Positions 25,735-37,468 of a stretch of 64,000 bases of DNA are shown here, in pieces. The translations under genes were made by a program, and so were the position numbers. Source of the DNA: Symsagittifera roscoffensis (Eukaryota; Xenacoelomorpha; Acoela; Convolutidae); contig NC_087066.1 in the NCBI RefSeq assembly GCF_963678635.1, positions 49,409,581 through 49,473,580 on the forward strand, written 5' to 3'. Every line of letters begins with the position of its first letter. Positions within the stretch are counted from its first letter, which is position 1. The notes under the pieces were generated by a model, which was given only the letters and a program-made list of their open reading frames with translations, was not told where the DNA came from and did no database searches.

Positions 25735-26035
25735 TTGTTTCAGTAGATTGACCAATTTGATTTTTCGAGCTTGTCTGAAAATGCGGTAAGGACACTTTTT
25801 AATCAAAATATTTCCCCGCCACAAGCAACTGTTTCAAAAAACAGACCAAAAAGGCATTTTAGGAGTTTTTTGGAAAATTGTGACAAAAAATCGAGTTTTT
25901 TTGCCGCGCTCCTCCTCCCCCCCCCCCCCCCTCCCCCCTCCCCCCTCCCCTCAAAAACATTATATTGGCACCCAATGTTCCTTTAGAAATTTTTTGAGGC
26001 TGGTCAGCCAAAAATGGATGTCGTTAATTTACCCT
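25735..26035. repeat. Dispersed family A copy with poly-C expansion
   Basis: Shares the family A order: TTGATTTTTCGAGCTTG, a GGACACTTTT stretch, CAAAAAGGCATTTTAGG, GCGCTCC, TTGGCACCCAATG (decayed from the TTGGCGCCAA palindrome) and GGTCAGCCAAAAATGGATG. The site where other copies have CCCC is expanded to a C/CT run at about 25912-25948. Confidence 0.75.
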
Positions 26036-26299
26036 TCCCCCTCCCCCCTCGGCAACCAACTGCGTCTCACTAAAATTCGGCAAAATGCTGCTACCTCACC
26101 TTGTCTTGACAAGATTTTTCTGCACCTGTGTCTCATACTTGTAAAATGACAATAAAAATCCGTATGCTTATCACTTGCTATGTTCAATGAAACATTTTGG
26201 AATTAAAGCTTTCATAATAAGATAAATATTTTGACGCTGCCTTGGTTCTTTATGGGAACCACTTGTCAGTCGCCCAGTTTTACACAGTTTTTCAGAAAA
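26036..26299. other. Short spacer 3' of GCAT
   Basis: No feature is recognised. It begins with a short pyrimidine-rich run (CCCTTCCCCCTCCCCCCTC). Confidence 0.5.
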
Positions 26300-26305
26300 T
26301 TTATT
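26300..26305 (-). other. Poly(A) signal of GCAT (AATAAA on the minus strand)
   Basis: TTTATT on the plus strand is AATAAA on the minus strand, 63 bases past the GCAT stop codon. This is a normal distance for a compact 3' UTR. Confidence 0.6.
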
Positions 26306-26367
26306 TTATAAAGTCTATCTTTTTTAATGTTCAATGAATCATTATCATTGTTAGATGTCACCAGTCT

Positions 26368-29300
26368 TCAAATGACCTTGAACTTCTTTCCAGCATCTTT
26401 GAATGCCTCAAGCGCGAACTCTATGTCTTTCACACTGTGGCCTCCAGAAATCTGCACCCGGATTCTTGCCTTTCCCGTCGGAACAACCGGATAGCTGAAT
26501 CCAATCACATATATGTCTCTCGATAGCAGTTCGCTGGCAATGTCATTTGCTAATTTGGCGTCGCCCACAAACACTGGGCAAATGGGGTGCTCGTCGCCCA
26601 AAATTGTGAACCCGGCATCTTTCATCTTTTCCCGAAACATTTTTGTGTTCCGCTGCAAGTCTGCGATTATGCCGGGACTTCGATCAATTAGTTCGAATGA
26701 CTTCAAAGCGCTGCCGACAACCGCTGGCGGCAACGTGTTCGAAAACAGATATGGCCTTGACCTCTGCCTCAAAAGGTCTATTAAAAATTTGGGTCCGCAT
26801 GTGTAGCCCCCAGCCGCACCCCCGAGCGCCTTTCCGAGAGTGGAGTTGACTATTTGGACTCGGTTTCTCATTCCCAGAAACTGTTCTGTGCCTCTTCCTG
26901 TTTCCCCGAGGAAACCGGTCGCGTGACATTCGTCAATTAAAACAATGGCGTCGTGTTTGTCCGCTAAGTCGCAAATTTTGTCCAGTGGGGCTATGTTTCC
27001 GTCCATGCTGAAAACGCCGTCGGTCACGATAAGTTTGATTCGTTGGCTCGAGGCTTCAGTGAGTTTCTCCTCTAGATCCGCCATGTTTCGATGCTGGAAC
27101 CGAAACTTTCGCGCTTTGCAGAGCCTGAAATTCAAATGTCACTTAACATGCTTAGTTAAGAAAAAATTGATTATGAGACGTTTGTGAGTGTTAAGAACCA
27201 CTCAATGGTTACAGTACTGAGGCACTTAGCATAGTGGTAAGGCGTTCACTATAAAATTGTCAGATCGTGTATTAAATCCCATGCCATGGCAATGATATTG
27301 TGCGAGGACGAGCTCTCACTTGACCTCTAGCTTCAGGTCTACCACAACCTGACCAATTTTGACTGCAATAGTAGTACCACGTGAAAGTCTAGTCGCAAAA
27401 AAAAACGGTCTTGAATCACAAAAAAGAGCTTCTCTCAACATAACACAGTCTGGAATGTGGGGAGATAATACAAATGGACTATCCTCGACAGGACTGTTAA
27501 GGCCTACTGATAGCCTGTGATTCGCAGGAACCACATTATATTTATTATAATTATGACTGTTTGATTTGTGAGCTCATTTCTTGAACATGAAAAAATATTT
27601 GCTTGGTCATAATTGCATTGAACTTGAATAAAATATTTGCTTGAACTTAAAATTATCTAGCTAATAAGGTTGAGTGAATTGTAATTAAAATCTTCAAAAA
27701 ATCTTCTCCGGCTTTGAATTCTTACAATTAAGTTGCCTTGATTCAATAATTGCTCATTTTCTAGAGTTCTCAACACAAACCTGATTCCGTCGATGATGGA
27801 AGCGTGATTGAGCTCATCGGATAGCACAGCATCTTCAGGTCCTAGCAGGGTCTCGAAGATACCTGCAAACAGGTTATCACCCCTGCTTAATCTAAATTGT
27901 TTCGCTACATTCCAAGACTGAAAGTGTTTGTCAGCTGCAATTTCATCCTACTGTCATTATTTTTTCAGTAAATCACGTAAGCAAAAAATAGAGAGAATAA
28001 ATCCTCACTTAAAACCAGTGAATTCCTTGACATCATCACTTCGAAATGATCTTGAGGAGACTTTATTAGAATATCTTTGGAGTAATTCTTCTCATAAGAC
28101 GCAGATCTAAGATTTTTCCGAGGTGTGACGGATTGTTTTTTAAGAAATTTTAAAGAAAGAACAATTATTTTATCGACCTTTTGTAGTCGGCAAAATTGAT
28201 TTTCTTAGCCCTCGCAAAGCGCTATAAAGGCATTAATTTGACTGAGTTTTTTGCGACGCAAGCGCATTTTTGAAGAAAAAAACAGGCCAAAAACCTAAAT
28301 TTTAGGTGTTTTTGAAATTTTGACTGAATAGTTTTGACCGTTTTTGACAAGTCAAACTATAATGGAAATTAAAGTCCCTGCTTAAAATTAATATATTGGA
28401 GCCAAATTGTTGGAAAACTATTGTGGAGACAAAACTGATGTGCAATCGTACTTGAGGGGAGAGCCTTTGGTTAGCGAGAGGATTGGAGCACCAACTTAGA
28501 CCACCCACAATTGTTTGAAGAGAGAGTTAATCGTACCAGCGTTGGCGTCGAAGCATGACGCATATATGATGGCGTCTTCCCTGTGGTGGAACTGGGCGAT
28601 GGTCCTCTCCAGCTGTTTGTGGATGTCCTGGGTGCCACAGATGAAGCGAACGGAACTGAGGCCGGAGCCACGTCTTAACAGGGTGTCCACTAAACCACAA
28701 TAGACACACTAATCATTCTTGCTAACAGTCAAACAGTGTTTTTGTGCATTTTGAAGTTCTTGCGAACAGAGCATTTACTTAATGGCCAAGATTAAGTGAG
28801 TGATTGCATACCATTTTCTTGCTCATAGGAATAGTTGAGGTTCTCATAGATTAGTTTTCATAGAAAACTTCGCAGAGGGCTCAAAATTAGCTTTGTATTG
28901 GTACATATGTTTCATCCTGGTATTTTAATTCGCCTTCAAAACCAGAAAAAAGCCATGAGCGATGGGAGAAGAGTGAAAAAAATGTTAGAAATGACTAAAG
29001 ATACCAGCGAGCGCATTTTTAATTCAATTATTCAGTTTAGCTGTGACGCTTGTCTGATGAGCTTGAATGAAAAGCCCTCTTAAAACCCCTTTTTTCGTCT
29101 TGAGTCGAGCACTTCATCGACCCCAGTTTCTGCTCGTCAATGTGATTTTGGTCGGCTTCTGATCTTCTTTGAGCGCTGCTAGGCGCTGGGCGCAAATATT
29201 AAATCTATAGTTTTGACCTTTGAAAACTCAACTCACCGGACGCCTGAACCACCTCGGGATGATCTGAGAGGCCGAGGTAGTTGTTGGCACAGAAGTTGAG

Positions 29301-29820
29301 CACCTTCTGGTCTCTGTTGTCCACACTAACCAGGGCACTCTGAGATGACGTAATGACCCTCTCTGTCTTCCAAGTGCCAGCTCTTCTTATGGACTCCAAC
29401 TCACCTGTGTAACAAATTAGAGCAGTCACAGGACGACTCACAAAATTACAGGGTGAGCTTTTAAAACGTTTTTTCTTAACGCTTACAACAAATCTTATTG
29501 GATAACTGGCTTAGAAACATTTCACTTTCAAGGCCGCAGCCAGAAAAATGAACGAAGTTATGCATAAAACTCAGGCAATTTACATAAAGCTTACAAAAGC
29601 TTATTCAAAATAAAAATTTCATTAACTTTAATTCGCATAAAAATTATTGAACGACTTTGAAAATCATAATAAAAATTCTCACTTTCTCGCCATGTTATTT
29701 TGAAGCCTGCTCATGCTCACCTTGTATGAAGTCCCCCCAAGTAGAACTGGATCGAGCCGTAGTTGTGGAAGTTAGTTTTGGTGACAGCGTGCGCACCAGA
29801 ATTCTACTGCTACTTGTCAT
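26368..29820 (-). CDS. GCAT: Glycine C-acetyltransferase (2-amino-3-ketobutyrate CoA ligase), mitochondrial, complete five-exon gene
   Basis: PLP enzyme (EC 2.3.1.29) of threonine breakdown; it cleaves 2-amino-3-ketobutyrate with CoA to glycine and acetyl-CoA in the mitochondrial matrix. Exons (5' to 3'): 29820-29721, 29404-29237, 28689-28537, 27862-27781, 27124-26368. Every intron is GT..AG and every split codon joins in phase. The total of 1260 nt gives 419 residues, the length I recall for human GCAT. Residues 1-32 are Ser/Thr/Arg-rich with a single acidic residue near the end, a likely matrix-targeting presequence, although the cleavage site is not determined. Family landmarks: [11 protein letters not shown] and [10 protein letters not shown] in exons 2-3; S155-D156-E157-L158-N159-H160 in exon 4; D232-E-C-H235 (Asp pairs with the PLP nitrogen); K266 in STLGKALGG (Schiff-base lysine); and HPICPV near the C-terminus. 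No key residue is missing. The start ATG at 29820-29818 has a G at -3. The 5' UTR and promoter are not identified. Introns carry a SINE and a family A copy. Confidence 0.95.
27215..27560 (+). mobile_element. tRNA-derived SINE in GCAT intron 4 (antisense to the gene)
   Basis: The head resembles a tRNA: TAGCATAGTGG at about 27227 fits the RNA polymerase III A box, and GTATTAAATCC at about 27270 is a decayed B box. A ~230-bp body follows, ending in an AT-rich tail (TTATATTTATTATAATTATG). It lies inside the intron between 27125 and 27780. Target-site duplications were not identified. The tRNA similarity is seen; the SINE call is inference. Confidence 0.55.
28171..28425. repeat. Dispersed family A copy in GCAT intron 3
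   Basis: Matches family A in order: TTGATTTTCTTAGCCCTCGC, an AAAGGC(A)TTAATTTGAC stretch, TTTTTTGCGACGC, AACAGGCCAAAAACC, and TATTGGAGCCAAATTG (decayed from the TTGGCGCCAA palindrome). It is more diverged than the tandem copies at the left end. Confidence 0.6.
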
Positions 29821-30124
29821 GACTAATCAATCCCAGGTAGAGAAATGAAAAATTCAATGGTTTTGTTGAAAAGATAAAAAACTTATGAATCATATATTAA
29901 TGGTCTGAAAATCATGTGAAAGAAAGATACAATCATGTTCATTCAGATGCAGTATATGTAAACTACGACGGCACCAGTTTCGACTGCGTACTTTTTCTAT
30001 AACAAGATGAAAAACCATAACTATTAGCCGTCTCAAAAGCATGCTATAAAAGATAAATGTATCAGGCAGCATTTCGATTTTTTCCTCGGAAACGTTGTGA
30101 ATTTCTTTGAGAACATCCAACCGG
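29821..30124. other. Upstream flank of GCAT
   Basis: No TATA box, CpG-rich stretch or other clear promoter element is visible upstream of the GCAT start codon. The 76-codon minus frame at 29890-30120 has no support. Confidence 0.4.
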
Positions 30125-30355
30125 GTGAGGTTTTAGGGATTTCCGAGAGAGGGGGTGGATTTCTACAAACAGTTGAAGTCGACCATTTTGGAAAGAAGAT
30201 TATTTCTTTCAAATACTACTTTTTCTGCTCTACAGGCAAATTTTTGAAAAAAATACAAACTGAGAAAAAACTTTAAGCATTATTTGGGAAGTTATGACCA
30301 AATAAAAGCTTTTCTCGGCGCGGGCTCCCTCCTCAAAATTTGTAATAATATTGCT
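30125..30355. repeat. Diverged dispersed family A copy
   Basis: GAGAGGGGGTGGATTTCTAC opens like other A heads (GGGGGGCGGATCTAGG at 985). It is followed by a TTGAAGTCGACCATTTTGG stretch, TTTTTCTGCTCTACAGGC and TCTCGGCGCGGGCTCCCTCC, which matches the GCGCGCTTCCCCCTC region. Confidence 0.6.
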
Positions 30356-31440
30356 AATATCGCAAAGTGAAATATACATGGTGGTGAGGGTTTGCTGGTA
30401 AGTTGGTGAAGGTTTGCCCCAAGCAAAAGTGGGAGCAAGACATCCCCAAACAACTTGGTGAGACTTTACCGTTTTGTGTACTAACAACAAAAACGTACGT
30501 GTGCTTGATAAGTGCGTGAGCTGATGACAAAAAAAAACAGACTCGGTGAAAATGTTCAAATTTTTGTCAAGTGACCCGTCCAAAAGCATCACAGACTGTT
30601 AATAGAGGCGAGAGGAAAATGTCTGCAGCGCACAGAGGGCAAAAGTAGTCAGCCCTACTAAAGTCAACTGAGACTTGGCACTTTGAGAATTAACTTGAAG
30701 CAAATTTGGGTTGAATTGCTCAGACGTGATAAAAAACTTTTGTGTTCAGTGCTCCTAATAATTTGAGTTGGTTTGAGGTGTAAGATTTTAAGTGGAAGAA
30801 AACTTAACTTGTACTCTTTTTTCAACTTTTGAATTTTTCATTTTGTTCTTACGAGAAGCGCAAAATTCAAAAAATGGAAAAAATGTTTCGGTAATTATCA
30901 AAAAAGGGCTAGCAAATTAGACCACAGGCAATTTACATAATCCAAACATGACTGAATCTAGACGATAGTTTGCGTGCAAAGTTGTTAAACGTTGCTAACA
31001 AAATTAAGTTCTCTTTTGGTTGAGGAATTATAGCAGCTTTATAATTCATGGAATTCATGATCCAAGTTAAGGAAAATGTTCAGAAGCTCAGACAGCCCGA
31101 AACTATGTTTGAAGAATAAATTTATACTGAGGTCGAAAGAAGTAGTTCTAGGTTGTTTGTAACCCACCAAGAACAAACAAAATGCTGTTCCCGAATCAGC
31201 TTGAAAAATTCTTAGAATTGAAAAATTGAACATTGAAACAGGTCTGCATGTGCGAGGATTTCGAAATCAGTACGCTGGAGTAGAATCAAATTTCTACTCA
31301 CTACTTGAATAGCTTAAATTCTGATGGGTTCAAATTTTTTGCAGTGAGCTGACTCGCTTATCATCAACATAAATCGATCACTTTAAATATCTTTATTTGC
31401 TGAATGCTGTAACGATTGTGCTGCAGTATGGAAATTTAAA
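30356..31440. other. Unique-looking AT-rich DNA
   Basis: No gene or repeat family is recognised. A G/T-rich stretch with several GGTG(A/G)GGTTTGC-like words lies at about 30380-30430. Confidence 0.5.
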
Positions 31441-31489
31441 TATAATTTTGGAGATACTACTTTTCTAAAACACAAATCAAGGCTCGATA

Positions 31490-32500
31490 AACTTCTCAGA
31501 GAATTGAAACAACCATTCGATGCTAATGAAAAAGAAAAACTTCAAAGGAAAGATCCTGAACAACTCTTTAAGAAATTTTAACCTAATCTTGATAAAATGA
31601 CAATTAAATATGCACTAATCAAGAAAACAAATAATAGCAAGAAACCATATGCGCCATGATTCAACAATGCTTTAAAAAGTCTCAAAACGAAAAACAACCG
31701 GAGAAACAGGAAAAAAAAACTTCAAAAAATTGCACAATAGTGCATGTATTTCCTGAGTTGAGAAAAAAAAGTCGAGCAAACACTTAAAATGATAAAAAAG
31801 AAACTGTTATTGGATTAAATTTACAACAGGTATTGGAGATTCGAAATAAACATTTAACTCAATTTAAAAAATAGTAAATCTGTATCTTGTTCAAAAGTGC
31901 TCTTTCTTGAATCAAGTCAAAATTTCATTGAAATTCTAACTGAAAAAGATACTGCAAATGAGTTCATTGACTTTTTCATCAACATATGTGAAATCTGAAA
32001 ACCAGTTGTCCAAAGTTATCTCCACTTTCAGTGCTTAATTTAAATCAGCCAGTGGTATCATATAGAGCAAAGAAATTTGAGATCAACAAAATTTTCTGTC
32101 AATTAGACCACAAATCAACATTTAGAAAAAAACTTATTAGTAATCAATTTGTAGAAGCATTGAAAAACAATACCACTTGATTTTTATTGTATCGAATCAT
32201 TCTTTAGTCTGGTATTTGGTATACATTCTTCCAACTGCTATGAACAAAAGTACTTTCCATTCATAATGACAATTCTTGATTACTTGAAAACAATTACGAT
32301 CCCATCTTCTTGATTATTGTCTGGATTAAGATTTACACAAGAACAATGTATAAGCGAATGGAAAAATTCACTTAGCTGTATAGCAAACAATTCGAGTTCA
32401 GAATAAAACGTAGTACAATAATTGCAGTTGTTGTTTTCACTGAAACTAAAAAACTCAAATAAGAAGGCATAAAGTTTTAGCATTGTTTTATGATAAAGTT
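31490..32500 (+). pseudogene. Decayed non-LTR retrotransposon (LINE) ORF2: linker region and start of reverse transcriptase
   Basis: Reading mainly one plus frame gives a broken protein with hallmarks of the region between endonuclease and reverse transcriptase in Jockey/CR1-type LINEs. There is a Lys-rich stretch with KKPYAP-stop-FNNALKSLK (31641-31682), where TGA at 31657-31659 sits at the usual tryptophan. Next come EFIDFFINI (31960-31983) and finally KQFEFRIKRSTIIAVV (32385-32432), matching the conserved RT block QFGFR.GRST. At least ten stops interrupt it. The YADD catalytic block is not found, so the copy is 3'-incomplete or decayed beyond recognition. It is non-functional. The clade is not assignable by eye. 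Confidence 0.75.
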
Positions 32501-32744
32501 TTGCTATTCTTAAAAAAAAGTCAAAAATCAGACAAAAAATATATCACGGGTACATCAATTCATTTTTGCGGTTTACATCGGTTCGAAAACCAAAACATTT
32601 TCTTAATTTTTCTGGTAGTAAAATGTATGTAAATTGCTGGGATCAGCAATTTTTTTCTATCTTACTATAGGAAGTCGTTTTGTTTTATTTTAAAATTTTT
32701 TTTTGAATTGTTTTGATCGGGTCTGTGACGATATTCTATTTTTG

Positions 32745-32925
32745 TTGTTTCGACTTTCAAACAATGAGCGGATTATTTTTGCTGGGGTTTTTTTTCCAGT
32801 CAAATTTTGGTTTTCATAACTCAAGTTGTTTTAACTGAATTTTCTAAAACATCTGAAAAATATGTTGTCTGGAGGTCAAAATTTATATAGTTTTTTATAT
32901 TTGTTAAATTTTTTGAACAGATGTA
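32745..32925 (+). repeat. Old diverged family B fragment (5' part)
   Basis: TTTCGACTTTCAAACAATGA, then GGGGTTTTTTTTCCAGTCAA and GTCTGGAGGTCAAAATTTAT, follow the order of family B starts seen at 45418. Confidence 0.5.
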
Positions 32926-35900
32926 ATGGTTTAATTTTCGGACTTTTTCGACAACTATAATTCAAATCTAGATAATAAACCTGCAAAATATTTCAATCTA
33001 TTTAAGAAATCTTTCTAAAATAATCGGAGGTTAGCAAAATTGGTTTATTAACGGGTCACAACAAGCAAATAAAATTTTTGTTACTTTAAATAGCTTCCGA
33101 TGATGATCTCTATAGACAGAATATGCTAATCAAATAGTTTTTAGGATTATGTGTATTAAAAACGCTGATGTTTAAATTTCATACACTTCATGCAGATCTT
33201 CCCAAAAAAATTTTGCATGCAAAATTTAAGTTTTTGCGTTCATAACGAAAGCCTAGATACACAGAAATTAGAATAACATTCCGTTTCTTTGCTTAGTTTT
33301 TTTTTCAAAAACGCTCAAAACACCTTGCAATTTTTGTAGTCTCTGAGCAAAAGATATTCGACCAAAACCTCAGTTTCACAGATTTAATATTTTTTGACAT
33401 ATTGCCAAAATAGCAAAATTTGCTAGTTTCATGACTTTGTAGGTGTAAAACAACTGTATTCAGGTTGTTTCATGCAAATCCATAGCCTTTTTGGATACTG
33501 TAGCTTTGAGTAACCAAAGTTTTTGTCAATTATGAGTGATGTCATGAAAAGAACTCAGAAATTTTGGGTTAAATTACTTTAAAAAAACTCATTTTCAGTT
33601 TTTCGGAAAAGTCTTGCCATACAATTTCCAAATATGAAAAAATAATTATTATTATAGAAAGCAAGTTTTTTTACTTATGGAATTGCATGAAAATGGTGTG
33701 ATTAACATTTTCCCGTTTTTAAAAGTTTTATGAAGAATTTTCTGTAGCCAACTCGGTTCATGTTGGGTGGAAGAGTTTTGTTAAATTTTAAAAACCAAAT
33801 TTTCAAAAAAATCAAACTTCTCTCATCTTTTTAGAACAAATACGAAAGTATACAAAATTTGCATTTGAACCAAAATACGAAATTTGAAAAGATGAAATTG
33901 GCTAATATTTTTTCCAAATGGTTTGTTTTGAAAAAAGCTTCTCTTTAAAAAAAAGGGGCTTATTTTGACCATGAAACAGTGCAAAAAAAACTTTTAAAAA
34001 TTTTTTGGACACTATATATTTTCTCAAAGTTATTTTGCCCAAACAAAAAGGACAACTTCGATTTAGAAACAAGCAGGTTGATCTAAAGCAATCCATTTTT
34101 TGAGTAAATTTGATTGCGAACTTCGCAAAAAACAAAATCAACTTCAAAGGGCTTTGTAAACATCTCTGGCAAGTTTGTATCGAAAATTTTTGGGAAATAT
34201 TTCAGTATTAGTTTGCTTACACTTTTATGTTTACTTCCTTTGTTATGAGTTTTTGCACGAACTGGTGAAAAAATGGAAATGCAAAAAAAAAATTCTCTTG
34301 GAGTAGCTAAAAACTGGTCTGAAATTTTTTTTTCAGACTGGTGATTTTTTCAGATTGCAAATTTCAGAATGAACTTCCAATCTGATTCGTCAGTTTTTTT
34401 CAATATCTGGCTCTGTTTCAATATCTGATTTTTTGTTGAATTCAGCCGCTTCCCATTAACCAAAAAAAAACAAAAAAAATCAAATTTTGTGAAAACTTTC
34501 AATTTTTAAAATTGAGTTTGGTCTAATTTTTCTGTTTTTTTTTGAAAAAATATTAAAGTGGTAGGATTTTTTTTGTACTACTGTTACTGCGACTGGCAAC
34601 CCTTTTTGTTAATATACATTTAATAAAAATTGAAAGAAAAATTTCATACGAAATGATAGATGCAAATTCGAAATTTGTCCGGATAAAAAACCATACTGAG
34701 CACAATTGCTGCGTCATTTCATTGAAAGTGAGAACAAGATTGCTGTTTCTCAAAAAAGTATGGACAGAACATGCTCTTTTATCTTGTGATATAGTGATAC
34801 ATTATTTCTGTAATTGATAGAATGTACACACAACAGGAATCGCCACAAGGATAGGATTTTGAAATATTTTCCATGATATAATAACACTTAGAGGCAAAAT
34901 AACTGGCAGCCAACAACTTCTTCCACAAGTGGCAACATCAATGGTTTTACTTGAATCAATCAGATCGTATGTTTTTCCATTTTTCTACTAAATCATTCAA
35001 ATCGTATGGAAGTTGTATTTGTTTAGTTTTAATCAGAACTGATTTCGTTCTCTTTATATAAGGTAAAAATTCATTTCTCAAAACAGCACAACTAAGAGCT
35101 CATTTGAACATTATTCATTCAAAAAAATAGGCTAAATATATTGAAATTCTCACTGAAGAAATTCAACTTTTCAATTTTTTGAAGAAAAAAATCAGTAAAT
35201 TCCACTTCTGCAATTCAGATGAGCCTTAAATAATAATAATTAAAGTGGGGGATTTGTAGGTTATATTTTTGAATCGTTAAGTTAGCGACAGACATGATGG
35301 CATAAACTGGACAGATATGTGGAAACAGGGAAACAAAAGGGGGGGGGGTTCTTTTTCATCAGGAACTTTTTAAACAACATTAGCTTATCTGGTGGATCTA
35401 TTCAACAACACCCTCCCCCTTACTATGCAATAGCTGCACTCACGCATGTTAGAAAGAATGTGGGGGTGGGTATGCGGTCCACTCGGATAGATTATAACAT
35501 TGGTGGGATTGTTTCAGCGTGATCTAATCCTTGTTTAACCAGGGCATTCCTTGAATAGAGATTTTGTATCGAAGGTTTAAAAGACGGAAGATAGGGCTTG
35601 TTAAACAGATCTCAGGAACTTCTGGAAGCTAAGTGAAAATGTGCACATGATTGAGTATCTGACAGCAATGGTTGATAAATTGTTGAAGGGAAAGCGAAAT
35701 ATACACAAAACACCGAAACAGAATATGAAGTTTGACTAGTTTTACTTTTTAGCACCATATGAAAAATAAACTTTGTGATAATAAGTATGTTTTTAACGCT
35801 TCTATCAAACAGAAATATATCATAGGTTGGCGAAACTATGGAAAATTAGCTTTATTACTTCTGAAGTTTTCTATATAGATTGAAAGCTTTTAATTTACAC

Positions 35901-36021
35901 TTTAAATCAACTGCACGAAGTAATGATTATGGAAACGGTAGAGATAAATGAAAATAAGTTATTTAATCTAAATATCAATATCAATACTCTAAATAAAATA
36001 GCCCAATTCTGACAGGTCAGA
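32926..36021. other. AT-rich intergenic DNA
   Basis: About 3 kb of T/A-rich sequence without a recognisable gene. Features: homopolymer T runs, a G run at about 35339-35347, and a slightly GC-richer patch at 35310-35530 (with an open 67-codon plus frame I do not trust). The left part may contain further unrecognisable family B remnants. Confidence 0.45.
35851..35856 (-). other. Candidate poly(A) signal for the Ser-rich exon gene
   Basis: TTTATT on plus is AATAAA on minus, 165 bases beyond the stop of the 36022-36677 exon. Confidence 0.4.
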
Positions 36022-36677
36022 TCAAGTTGAAGTCCCGCTCAGCAGTTTTTCCAATTCATCTGCTGATCGATTTAGAAACGCGGCTGATTCTCGGTAGCTT
36101 TTCACTAAACTTCTGATCGAGTCAGTTTCAGATTTGGGCGAAGTTGAGGTCGAGTTTGTCCCCAAGTTGTTCGCCACCCCCGAAGCCACCAAAGTGCCGT
36201 TGACGGCCGTTGTTCCGCTAGAGTTCAGCCCGGGTGAGCCCAGAAGGTTAGTCAAGTTTGGAGGTGACATTTTGGCAGCCGAGGAGTTTGCAGTGGTCGA
36301 TCCGCCGGACGAAGAAGAGAGAGACGACAGTCCGTTCGACAGGTTCCCATTTGCACTTCGCGTGCTTGGCGAGGAACGACTTGTTGTTCCGCTAGCACTG
36401 CCGTTGCTTCCCACGACGCCTCCGCTTGATGTGACGGAGTTGTTGTGGTGCTGTGATTTCTGTGAGGAGGAATTTGATGATGATGATGAATTTTTGGATC
36501 CGGAAGAGGACGAGGGCGAGGAATGGGAGTTGGCGGTGCTTGGTTGACTGGGCGGGGTAGTGATGTTGGGGGATCCGCCGTTAGAGAGAAGAGATCCGTT
36601 GAGAGAGCCACCTGAACCCCCCAGTTGGTTCCGAAGAGTGTAGAGAGGATCAAAAGGTTTTTTACTCGCCGGCTCAC
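36022..36677 (-). CDS. Terminal exon of an unidentified Ser/Asn/Thr/Gly-rich protein
   Basis: Minus-strand reading from a CAG acceptor (36680-36678) gives 217 codons plus a split first codon, ending TGA at 36024-36022. It starts EPASKKPFDPLYTLRNQL. A long low-complexity Ser/Asn/Gly/Thr region with a His patch follows. It closes with an ordered, probably helical tail (SIRSLVKSYRESAAFLNRS then ADELEKLL). Such architecture is common in nuclear or scaffold proteins, but I do not recognise the family. The frame is open over the whole exon, is rich in synonymous TCN/AGY serine codons and is GC-richer than its surroundings. Frames at 36252-36689 (minus) and 36134-36547 (plus) are shadows of it. Upstream exons should lie to the right, possibly in or beyond the gap. 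Confidence 0.75.
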
Positions 36678-36870
36678 CTGAACCAACAATCGCTAATGAA
36701 TGAAAGTTGAAACAAATTTTGAATAACTTTTACTTATTTTTTTTCAATCAATAGTCATATTGCTTGCATATGATCTTTAGTTTTTGCTGAAAATAGCGAA
36801 CAAAATATTCGTTTTTCTTGAAACAGCTTGAAACTCAAATGAAAGCAAACTCGTTGAGAGCAAACAAGAG

Positions 36871-37070
36871 NNNNNNNNNNNNNNNNNNNNNNNNNNNNNN
36901 NNNNNNNNNNNNNNNNNNNNNNNNNNNNNNNNNNNNNNNNNNNNNNNNNNNNNNNNNNNNNNNNNNNNNNNNNNNNNNNNNNNNNNNNNNNNNNNNNNNN
37001 NNNNNNNNNNNNNNNNNNNNNNNNNNNNNNNNNNNNNNNNNNNNNNNNNNNNNNNNNNNNNNNNNNNNNN
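36871..37070. other. Assembly gap (200 N)
   Basis: Exactly 200 undetermined bases, a scaffolding gap whose true size is unknown. Confidence 1.
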
Positions 37071-37468
37071 TCTTCAAACCTTACATCGTAACATCAAGCT
37101 TTTAGCAATGATAACAAGTAACTAAACTAAAAAAAAAATTCGACAGACGTGCGGGAGTGAAAAAGAGCCGAAAGTTTATTCTTATTAGAGCATTACCTTT
37201 GTTAACTGAATCAACTTTACGTTTCAGGTATAAATAAACTTAACAAATTTGTATGAAGACAAATTGGGCAACAAACCCCACAGGCAAATTTTTATGGCAA
37301 CTGAATAAAAATTAAGAAGACTGCTCGCATGAGGGTGAAACTCTGAATGATTCAACTGCAATTTTATGTCGATGGAGTACCTGTTTTCTATTTGACTATT
37401 ATTTTAAAAGTATGTTCCACTGCAAATTGGCTTAATGGAAAAAAGTTATATGCAATTTCAATTTATTA

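Noticed and set aside
36134-36547. 137-codon acidic plus-strand open frame
   Set aside because: It is the antisense shadow of the Ser-rich minus exon; Glu/Asp runs are complements of TCN/TCC serine codons. No start context or splice support.
36818-37105. Open frames spanning the N gap
   Set aside because: They consist mostly of undetermined residues across 200 N and carry no information.
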